Assembly: GCA_947577075.1 (NCBI GenBank)
Contig: CANPTW010000004.1
Span: 1-64,000, forward strand
DNA from: an uncultured Oscillibacter sp.
GTDB taxonomy: Bacteria; Bacillota; Clostridia; Oscillospirales; Oscillospiraceae
DNA: 64,000 nucleotides
Reading direction: 5' to 3'
This document shows, in pieces, positions 33,002 through 39,969 of the stretch; within the stretch, counting starts at the first letter, position 1; each line of letters opens with the position of its first letter. A program made the position numbers and the translations under genes. Below the pieces are notes generated by a model. That model was given only the letters and a program-made list of their open reading frames with translations. It searched no databases and was not told the DNA's origin.

Positions 33002-34230
33002 AGGTGCCCGTCGCTGGAGAGGAAGTAGCTCCCGGCAATCTGGCTGTTTGCGTCATAGACGTTCACCCGCATGCAGCTGGTGCCGCCGATGCGGACGGAG
33101 CCCTCCTGCAGCATGAGCTCGTACTCCTCCATGGACTCGCCCGGCAGCCCCAGCTTGGAGGGATGCAGCGCCTCCATATCCGACAGGCCCCTTCTGGGAG
33201 ACGAGGCCGGAGTCTCCGGCTTGGGATCGTGGACCCGGCCCTCCGGCATATCCAGCGTCACCGAGCAGTTGGTCCCGTCCCAGCTCAGCAGCATGGACTG
33301 CGTTCCGCCGCCGGTGCCATCCTCGGCCGCCGCCGCATTCCGGGCCAGCAGCACCTCGCCCCTCGCCGCGTCTTCGGCGGCTTCCGGCAGGTCAATCCGC
33401 ATCAGCGTCTCATCCACGGCGGAAAAGCCCGCGTCCTCCGCGGTCATCAGCGCCGCATAGGCGGAAATCAGGCTCCCGGGATTTTTCAGGCCCTCATAGC
33501 GGTAAAGGATTTTGGTGAATCCCGCCGGCTCCTCCGGCTCGGCGGCAGGGGCTTCCTCCCCCGCTTCGTCTCCGTCCTCGCCGGAGGCGTCCGCGCCGTC
33601 TTCGGCTTCGCCGGAGGCGTCCGCGCCGTCTTCGGCCTCGCCGCCATCTTCAGCCTGGCTGCCGTCCTCGGCCTCCTCCGGTTCCGCCGGGGGCTCCGGC
33701 GGGATTTCCTCCTGATACACCAGCACCTGGTCCCCGCTCACCGGCAGCGCGGTGATCTGGGCCCCGTTCAGCTCGTAAGTCATGGGGATGGGGATGGGCT
33801 CCGGCGGGGCCTCTTCCTCCTCCCCGCCGCCCTTCAGGAAGAAGAAGGCCCCGACGCCAATGGCGGCGGCCAGCACCGGAACGGCAAGCAGCAGCAGTTT
33901 TTTCTTCCCCTTTTTCTTTTTGGAGGCGTCCCCGCCGCCTTCGCCGTCCGCCGCCCTGGCGGCGGTCTTCGCCACGGCCTTGGCCTTTTTCTCCGCGGCC
34001 TTCTGGGCGGCAAGCTGGGCTTTCTTTGTGGCCTGCTCGGCTTTCTTTGTGTGCTTGGCCGCCTTTTTCTCGGCGTTTTTGGCCACCTTGGCGGCCTTCT
34101 TTTCCGCCGCCGCCGCCTGCTTCCGCTTGGCCGCCTCGGCCTTCTTTTCGGCGACTTCCACCTGCTGGGCGGCCTTTTTCGCCTTGAGCTCGGCCTTTTT
34201 AATGATCTTATCAGCCTTATCCTGTTTCAA
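32950..34230 (-). CDS. TolA-like single-pass membrane protein, unknown function
   Basis: A 426-residue protein of striking composition. Residues 1-112 are a Lys/Ala-rich charged helix (EKKAEAAKRK, AEKKAAKHTKK). One transmembrane segment lies at about 113-133 (KLLLLAVPVLAAAIGVGAFFF). A Glu/Asp/Ala-rich outside linker of about 100 residues includes a duplicated GEAEDGADAS unit. The C-terminal domain (about 235-426) is folded. Topology is N-in, so the basic coiled coil is cytoplasmic and the domain extracytoplasmic. It follows the FtsA-like gene in the same operon (gap 32 bases), suggesting an actin-like ATPase with a membrane partner. I know no named family for it. Confidence 0.65.
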   Translation of the reverse strand: MKQDKADKIIKKAELKAKKAAQQVEVAEKKAEAAKRKQAAAAEKKAAKVAKNAEKKAAKHTKKAEQATKKAQLAAQKAAEKKAKAVAKTAARAADGEGGGDASKKKKGKKKLLLLAVPVLAAAIGVGAFFFLKGGGEEEEAPPEPIPIPMTYELNGAQITALPVSGDQVLVYQEEIPPEPPAEPEEAEDGSQAEDGGEAEDGADASGEAEDGADASGEDGDEAGEEAPAAEPEEPAGFTKILYRYEGLKNPGSLISAYAALMTAEDAGFSAVDETLMRIDLPEAAEDAARGEVLLARNAAAAEDGTGGGTQSMLLSWDGTNCSVTLDMPEGRVHDPKPETPASSPRRGLSDMEALHPSKLGLPGESMEEYELMLQEGSVRIGGTSCMRVNVYDANSQIAGSYFLSSDGHLYKLDETANAVVELDWE

Positions 34231-34262
34231 CGCTACACTCTCCTATACTCAAGCGCTCACCC

Positions 34263-36236
34263 TCAGCGGATGGTAATGGAATCCCGGTCCTTCACCGCCT
34301 GGCTGAACCCGCACTCCGTGCCGTTCACCGCCAGATGGACGGGACCCTCCAGCTTTTCAAAATCCACGCCGGAGCGTTCCAGCAGATCCATGACGTAATA
34401 GGGCTGGCCGTTCTCCTTCGGCGGCAGGACCAGGGGCTTGCCGTTCAAAAGGATCTCCACCTCCCGCTTGCGGATCAGCGGCTTTGCCGGAGGTTCCCGG
34501 GGCGGCTCCGGCTTGGGCGGAACCGCCCTCGGCTCTTCTCTGGCGGGAGCCGCCGGGGCGGGGCGGGGTTCGGCGGGGGCGGACGCTTCCGGGCTCTCCG
34601 CTTCCTTCGGCGGCTCCTCCGCCTCGGCCTCGACGGACGGCGCTATCCCGGAGGGGCCCTCCAGCGTTAAAATTACGTCCCCCTGTCGCAGAGGGGTCTT
34701 GAAGTCCGCCTCCCGGTTGTTCAGCAGCACCCGGCCGGAGAAGCCCTTTCCCAGCAGCTCCCCCAGGGTCTTCGCCGCGTCCGTGCCGCTGCGGGCGGGG
34801 CGGAAGCGGATGTCGTCCCCCGCGTGGACTACGGTGTTGATGGCGGCCTCTTCCCCGTTCACCCGCAGAATGGCGGGTGCCGCGGGCTCCCCCCGGAGGA
34901 CCAGGCGCCGGCCGTTCAGGGTAATTCCCAGATTCTTGCCGGACCGGCCCAGCATATCCCCATAGTTATAGCCGTTCATCAGCAGAATGTCCCGGGCGGT
35001 CAGAACCCCGCTGCGGAAAAGCTTGGCGGTTTCCCCGTTGAGGGTAATGACATAGCTGTCGTTCAAAAGGCCCAGCCCGGCGGAGACGGCGATGCCCAGG
35101 GGCGTGGCATACTCCGGGTTGTTCAGGTCAATATCGTCGGCAAAGGCGCTTTTCGAAAAGTTGTTTCCGGCGATGGCCACCCGGCGTTCCTCCATGCCCA
35201 GGCTGGCCGCCACCTTCCCCGGAAGGCCGTCCAGCTTGCTGCCGCCCCCGGCCAGGAACAGCGCCGACGGCGCGCCCCCGTTGAGCTCCGTCACCTGGGC
35301 GGCAATGGCCTCCGCCAGGCGGCTCATGGGCTCCTGAATGGCGGCGTGGATCTCCTCAAACGCGGCGGTGTTTTCCAGCCCCAGGATGTCCGTATAATGG
35401 GTCTGTTCCCCGGGGCGGAGGTTCCGCTTCATCTCCTCGGCCGTCTGAAAATCCACCAGGAACGTCCGCATAATGGCCTCGGTAATCTCGTCTCCGGCGA
35501 TGGTGGCCATGGTGTAGCCGGTGACGCTTCCGTCCCGGCAGACGGCAATGTCCGTGGTGCCCGCGCCGATGTCCACCAGCGCCAGGTTCAAAAGCCGGAG
35601 CTCCGCCGGAATGGCGGCGTTCATGGCGGCAATGGGTTCCAGCGTCAAGCTGGAAACCTGAAGGCCCGCCGCCCGCATGGCGGCATAAAGGCTCTCCACC
35701 ACCTCCCCGGGAAGGAAGGTCGCCACCACGTCCGCCTCCGCCTTCTGCCCGCTGTGGTCCAGAAGGGAGGCCAGGGGATAATTGTCCAGCCGGTACTGCG
35801 CCACGGTGTAGCCCACCATGAAAAACTGCCGCCGGACCTCGTCCTCCATCTGCAGGGCTTCCTCCGCGGCGGAAAGGGCCCCCGCCTCCAAACGGCTGAT
35901 GGTTTCGGCGCTGATGGTCTTTTCGTCGCTGAGATCCATGGTAAAGCTGCCGCTCTGGGTTCTCAGGGCCCGCCCCGCGGCGGCCACACAGACCCGTTCC
36001 AAATGAACGCCCAGGCGCTCTTCCAGGCGCTCCGTCACCGTTCTGGCCAGGGCGCCCACCTGATGAATGTTGTCAATCTGGCCGTCCAGCATGGCGCGGC
36101 TGCCGTGCTCCGCCGTTTCAATTTCCAGGGCCTTGAACCGGCCGCCGGAAGGTCTGCCCACAACGCCCACGACGCTGCGGGTGCCGATATCCAGGGCGAA
36201 GATCAAATCCCGTTCCTGGGCTCTGTAATCCTTCAT
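34263..36236 (-). CDS. FtsA-like actin-fold ATPase with long C-terminal extension
   Basis: A 657-residue protein. Residues of about 10-385 are an FtsA/PilM-type actin fold: phosphate 1 motif FALDIGTRSVVGVVG, an SHS2-like 1C insert (VCVAAAGRALRTQ), phosphate 2 LALVDIGAGTTDIAV and the adenosine motif ALFLAGGGSKLDGL. Beyond residue 400 lies a tail of about 250 residues unknown in FtsA: short LNG-centred units, a Pro/Glu-rich linker and a final unit ending AVKDRDSITIR. The amphipathic membrane helix that ends FtsA is missing. I chose the ATG at 36236 (GGAG nine bases upstream) over an upstream reading. No ftsZ is nearby; it pairs with the TolA-like membrane protein. Confidence 0.75.
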   Translation of the reverse strand: MKDYRAQERDLIFALDIGTRSVVGVVGRPSGGRFKALEIETAEHGSRAMLDGQIDNIHQVGALARTVTERLEERLGVHLERVCVAAAGRALRTQSGSFTMDLSDEKTISAETISRLEAGALSAAEEALQMEDEVRRQFFMVGYTVAQYRLDNYPLASLLDHSGQKAEADVVATFLPGEVVESLYAAMRAAGLQVSSLTLEPIAAMNAAIPAELRLLNLALVDIGAGTTDIAVCRDGSVTGYTMATIAGDEITEAIMRTFLVDFQTAEEMKRNLRPGEQTHYTDILGLENTAAFEEIHAAIQEPMSRLAEAIAAQVTELNGGAPSALFLAGGGSKLDGLPGKVAASLGMEERRVAIAGNNFSKSAFADDIDLNNPEYATPLGIAVSAGLGLLNDSYVITLNGETAKLFRSGVLTARDILLMNGYNYGDMLGRSGKNLGITLNGRRLVLRGEPAAPAILRVNGEEAAINTVVHAGDDIRFRPARSGTDAAKTLGELLGKGFSGRVLLNNREADFKTPLRQGDVILTLEGPSGIAPSVEAEAEEPPKEAESPEASAPAEPRPAPAAPAREEPRAVPPKPEPPREPPAKPLIRKREVEILLNGKPLVLPPKENGQPYYVMDLLERSGVDFEKLEGPVHLAVNGTECGFSQAVKDRDSITIR

Positions 36237-36317
36237 ATGACGACGCTCCTTTTCATGTCTCTCCCAGCCCGAAAAGGCGGGACTTGGAGGGAGGCGGGTC
36301 CTGGCCCCGGCACAAAT

Positions 36318-36354
36318 GATGCCAGAAGGCGGCACCGGACCGCCTTCTGGCATC
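36318..36354 (-). terminator. Terminator downstream of the chemoreceptor gene
   Basis: A perfect 15-bp stem (36318-36332 with 36340-36354), then ATTTG on the minus strand. It lies about 105 bases after the chemoreceptor stop and ahead of the FtsA-like gene. The 36361-36458 stretch in between has only weak inverted repeats (CTGCCA/TGGCAG, ACGCGAG/CTCGCGT). Confidence 0.72.
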
Positions 36355-36458
36355 GTGGCAGGGGACTCTACTGCCAGCGCGGAATAACGCGAGTGATTCT
36401 GCGGTCATTCCATGGCAGCTCGCGTCTTCAATTGACCGCCTTTTGCGGCAATGCGGGC

Positions 36459-38243
36459 TTAATACTTGCTGAACGCACTGCCCCCGGCGCTGTAGCCGCT
36501 GTCATAGGATGTATCGGCGCTCTCCTCCGAATAGGAGGTGGCGGGTGCGCTGTAGCTGCCGGCGCTGCTGCCGCTGTCGTTGCGGAGGCGGAACTTGCTC
36601 AGCAGGTCCTTCATCAGGCTGGCCTGGCTGCTCAGCTCCTCGCTGGCGGCGGCGGACTGCTCGGAGGTGGCGGAGTTGGTCTGCACCACGCTGGAAATCT
36701 GGTCGATGCCCTCGGTGACCTGGGCGATAGCCTCGGCCTCTTCCTCGACGGCCTGGGCAATCTCCTGGAGGGCGGACATGGACTCGTTGGTGGCGTCCAC
36801 GGTTTTATCCAGGGACTCGGAAACCCGGTTCACAATCTCGCTGCCGTCCTGGACGGAGGTGATGGAGTTGTCGATCAGCTCCTTGGTGGCCTTGGCGGCC
36901 TGGTCGGACTTGGTGGCCAGGTTCCGCACCTCGTCCGCCACGACGGCGAAGCCCTTGCCGGCGCTGCCCGCCCGGGCGGCCTCCACGGCGGCGTTCAGGG
37001 CCAGGATGTTGGTCTGGAAGGCGATGTTCTCAATGGTGGCGATGATTTTGCCGATTTCCTCGGAGGAGCTGGAAATCTTCTCCATGGCCTTGACCATTTC
37101 CTCCATGTGCGCGGCGCTCTCCCGCAGGCGCTGGCCCGCGTTCTTGGAGTGGTCCATGGCCTGTTCGCTCCGCTTGGCGTTGCTCTGGGCCTTGGAGGAG
37201 ATGTCGGCAATGGTGGCGGACAGCTCCTGGACGGCGCTGGCCTGCTCCGTGGCGCCCTGCGCCAGGGCCTGGGCGCCGGTGGACACCTGGTCGGAGCCGG
37301 AGGAAACCTGTTCGCCGCTGAGGCTGATCTGAGTCAGGGTGTCGCTGAGGCTGCGGTTGATGACCCGGATGGACTTGAGCATATCGGCCAGTTCGCCCAC
37401 ATAGTACTGCTCGGCCTGGGTGCGGCAGTTGAAGTTGCCGCCGCCCATCTCCTCCAGGAGGCGGCAGGTATCCTTGATGACGCTGTCCAGCACCTTCTGA
37501 CTGGTCCGCAGGGCGTCGCACATCTCGCCCAGCTCGCTCTTGCTCTCATAGTCCACGGGGATATCCAGCTTGCCCTCGCTGAAGCCCACCAGGGCGGCCC
37601 GGACCTTCTCCGTGGGGACCACGATGCTCTTGATGATGATCAGGGCCAGCCGGAGCACCACCACCGTGGCAATGATCATGGCTACCACGATGCAGACCAT
37701 GGCGATGTTGGACACCGTGCTCTGCCGCTTGATGATGGCTTCCTGCTCCGACTGGAGCTTGGCGGCCAGCGCGTCGCCGGCGGTGGCCATCTGATTCAAG
37801 ACGGGCGTGCAGTCGTTGACCAGCATATCGGCCGCCTGCTGCTGGCTTGTGCGGGCCGTCTGGCCGATGTTGGTGGCCTCCTTCTCCCAGCTCTCCACCA
37901 GGCTGATGAAGTTGTTCAGCTCGGTCTTATCCTCCAGAGGATAGCTGGCGGACAGCTTGCTCAGCTCAGAGCCCAGCTCGCTGATCTTGCTGTTCGTGGT
38001 GTCCACGCTGGTCATGTCGCCGGACAGCACCGCGTCACGCAGGTTCCGGGCGGCAATGTTGTAATCAATGCGGCACTCGGACACCAGCTGGTTGGACTCC
38101 ACGTATTTGTCTAAAATGTCGGTGTACTGGCCCTTCTGAATCGCCATCAGCGCCAGAGACACGATAATGATGATCGCGGAGACAACGATGGTAATCCCGA
38201 AGCCCATGATCAGGCTCTTCCTGATCTTCATGTTTTTTATCAT
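36459..38243 (-). CDS. Methyl-accepting chemotaxis protein
   Basis: Transmembrane chemoreceptor of 594 residues. TM1 is at about 10-33 ([23 protein letters not shown]). A four-helix-bundle (4HB_MCP) ligand domain of about 150 residues and TM2 ([25 protein letters not shown]) follow, then a HAMP domain. The long cytoplasmic helical hairpin has the conserved tip [26 protein letters not shown]. Repeated Glu/Gln pairs supply methylation sites for CheR/CheB, CheD. A Ser/Tyr-rich tail replaces any NWETF-type docking peptide. The ATG at 38243 follows GAGGAGG. The ligand cannot be told from sequence. Confidence 0.95.
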   Translation of the reverse strand: MIKNMKIRKSLIMGFGITIVVSAIIIIVSLALMAIQKGQYTDILDKYVESNQLVSECRIDYNIAARNLRDAVLSGDMTSVDTTNSKISELGSELSKLSASYPLEDKTELNNFISLVESWEKEATNIGQTARTSQQQAADMLVNDCTPVLNQMATAGDALAAKLQSEQEAIIKRQSTVSNIAMVCIVVAMIIATVVVLRLALIIIKSIVVPTEKVRAALVGFSEGKLDIPVDYESKSELGEMCDALRTSQKVLDSVIKDTCRLLEEMGGGNFNCRTQAEQYYVGELADMLKSIRVINRSLSDTLTQISLSGEQVSSGSDQVSTGAQALAQGATEQASAVQELSATIADISSKAQSNAKRSEQAMDHSKNAGQRLRESAAHMEEMVKAMEKISSSSEEIGKIIATIENIAFQTNILALNAAVEAARAGSAGKGFAVVADEVRNLATKSDQAAKATKELIDNSITSVQDGSEIVNRVSESLDKTVDATNESMSALQEIAQAVEEEAEAIAQVTEGIDQISSVVQTNSATSEQSAAASEELSSQASLMKDLLSKFRLRNDSGSSAGSYSAPATSYSEESADTSYDSGYSAGGSAFSKY

Positions 38244-38312
38244 TTCCTGCTTCCTCCTCGTTTTCTTTAAATGCGTCAAGATTCCTTTTATTCTAATCGG
38301 CTCCGGCGGCTT

Positions 38313-39050
38313 TCACACCACGTCGCCGTATCTTCCCTTCTCGACGTCGCCGAAGATCTTTCCGTCCACCAGGGTCACCACCCGGCGGCGCATGATGTTG
38401 ACATACCGGCTGGCATGGGTGGCCATGATGACGGTGGTGCCCATGCGGTTGACCTCCTGGAGCAGCTGAAACATGTCCCAGATGTTGTCGTCGTCCAGAT
38501 TGGCGGTGATCTCGTCCAGCACCAGAATGGGGGGGCTGTTGATCAGGGCCCTGGCCAGCTCCACCCGGCGGCATTCCCCGATGGACATCTCCACAGGATA
38601 CCGGGACTCCACGCCCCGCATCCCCACCAGGCCCAGCACCTTCTTTACCCGGAGCTCCACATGCTTGCCGCTTTCAAAGCGGCGGCGCCCCACCTGGGCG
38701 GCAATCCAGAGGTTTTCCTCTATGGTCATCTTCCGGATAAGGCTGTGCTCCTGCTGAACCTTTCCGAAGAGAATGGCCGTGCGGTTCTGGGTCCAGGGAA
38801 TCAGCTTCGAGAGGTCCTTTTTGTCCAGATACACCGTTCCCTTGTCCGGCTTCAGCTTTCCGGAAATCAGGTCCAGCAGGGTGCTTTTTCCCGCCCCGCT
38901 GCTGCCGACGACAAATACAAACTCCCCCTGCTTGATGGTTAAGTCCACATCCGTTACGCCGACCTCGAACTTTTTTCCCTTGTGCTCCTTCTGCTGCCGC
39001 CGGTCCAGCTTGTAGTTCTTCGTCACGTTTTCCAGCGTAATCGTGGGCAT
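38313..39050 (-). CDS. FtsE-like ABC ATPase, orphan
   Basis: A 245-residue ABC ATPase closest in layout to FtsE/LolD. Walker A is GSSGAGKST, Walker B ILVLDEITANLD and the H-loop MATHASRYV. The signature reads MSIGECRR instead of LSGGQ/LSGGE, an unusual change in a motif that contacts ATP. No FtsX or other permease gene adjoins it. It lies between fliT and the chemoreceptor, on the same strand, so a motility link is possible. I chose the ATG at 39050 (GGGAG eight bases upstream); an upstream ATG lacks a proper site. FtsE proper cannot be excluded. Confidence 0.75.
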   Translation of the reverse strand: MPTITLENVTKNYKLDRRQQKEHKGKKFEVGVTDVDLTIKQGEFVFVVGSSGAGKSTLLDLISGKLKPDKGTVYLDKKDLSKLIPWTQNRTAILFGKVQQEHSLIRKMTIEENLWIAAQVGRRRFESGKHVELRVKKVLGLVGMRGVESRYPVEMSIGECRRVELARALINSPPILVLDEITANLDDDNIWDMFQLLQEVNRMGTTVIMATHASRYVNIMRRRVVTLVDGKIFGDVEKGRYGDVV

Positions 39051-39170
39051 ACTGCAGCGCTCCCGTAAGTTGTTGGATTCTCCGCCGGGGAAGGGCTCCC
39101 CCCACGGCGTTCGCCCATACGCGCGCAAAGGCAGGAGCCCGGCCGGTCAGGCCAGCCGGAGCTCCGGCTT

Positions 39171-39557
39171 TTACTGGTATATGGACTTTTCCCGTGTCAG
39201 CTTGCGGTTGACCACCCGGTCCAGGTCCACAAGCTGTTTCAAAATCCGCTGATTCAGCCCCACCTGGGCGGCCAGGGGCTCCTCGTCCTCCGTCTCCGCC
39301 GCCGCGCCTTTCAGCAGGGCGGCAAGACGGTCCGCGTCGGCTCCGGGAAGGTCCCGGCGCTGCTGATCCAGGGCCTGATTCGCCCTGAACAGCTTGTCGG
39401 TGGGCTCCTGCCGCATGGAGACCAGCATCTGCACCGTGATCTGGTCGTCCCGGTCCACGGCCTCCGCCAGCTGGCGGGTCAGGTCCAGCGCCTCATTCAA
39501 TGCGGTATAAGCCCGCTTCAGCTGCACATGCGCGTTCAGCAGCGCCGATGTTTCCAT
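39171..39557 (-). CDS. FliT-like flagellar chaperone
   Basis: A small 128-residue helical protein directly after fliS, the place where fliT (export chaperone of FliD) is found. It begins with METSALLNAHVQLKRAYTALNEALDLTRQL and contains DDQITVQMLVSMRQEPTDKLFRANQALDQQRR, the LLxxRQxxxD-type pattern of FliT-like proteins. Sequence similarity in this group is weak, so the call rests on size, helix content and the fliD-fliS-fliT order. Confidence 0.7.
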   Translation of the reverse strand: METSALLNAHVQLKRAYTALNEALDLTRQLAEAVDRDDQITVQMLVSMRQEPTDKLFRANQALDQQRRDLPGADADRLAALLKGAAAETEDEEPLAAQVGLNQRILKQLVDLDRVVNRKLTREKSIYQ

Positions 39558-39565
39558 TCTCTTCC

Positions 39566-39943
39566 CTACTTTCCTGAGTCTCCGCTCTTCTGCGCCTGCC
39601 GGAAGGCGTCCCGCAGTTCGCCAACCATGGTTTTGACATGGGTCAGAACCTCTTTGCGGCGGCCAATCTTCGCCCGGCCAAGCTCATAGGTGAAATACTC
39701 ATAAAGCTGGGCCAGATTCTTGCTGATGGGATATTGCCGGTCCAACGTAGCGTCCAGGTACTCAATGATGGCAACGGCCCGCTCAATGGAGTCTTCATAC
39801 ACGGGATAATTCTGCTGATCCAGCATGAGCTCCGCCTGGGACATACGCTTGTAAAGCTCGTCATACAGCAGCAGCAGCAGCTCGCCCTGGGTCATGGTGT
39901 TGATGCTCTGCGCCTTGTACTGCTGGAAGCCCTTCATATCCAT
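39566..39943 (-). CDS. fliS: Flagellin chaperone FliS
   Basis: Cytosolic chaperone that keeps flagellin unfolded and delivers it to FlhA. The 125-residue four-helix bundle starts with YKAQSINTMTQGELLLLLYDELYKRM, the core FliS signature, and contains ISKNLAQLYEYFTYEL. I chose ATG 39943 because it gives the normal length; a second ATG is two codons later. It lies 26 bases after fliD. Confidence 0.95.
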   Translation of the reverse strand: MDMKGFQQYKAQSINTMTQGELLLLLYDELYKRMSQAELMLDQQNYPVYEDSIERAVAIIEYLDATLDRQYPISKNLAQLYEYFTYELGRAKIGRRKEVLTHVKTMVGELRDAFRQAQKSGDSGK

Positions 39944-39969
39944 TGTCTGTGGATCACCGCCTTTTTCTG

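Noticed and set aside
34263..36236. Naming the actin-fold protein ftsA
   Set aside because: No ftsZ or ftsQ neighbour, no C-terminal membrane helix, and a foreign long tail; division FtsA is only one possibility.
36237..36353. Longer N terminus for the FtsA-like gene
   Set aside because: The extension would run through the chemoreceptor terminator hairpin and has no ribosome binding site; ATG 36236 does.
38294..38301. GCCGATTA as a sigma-D -10 upstream of the chemoreceptor
   Set aside because: No TAAA or CTTATTTTT block occurs at the right distance upstream, so one matching half is not enough.
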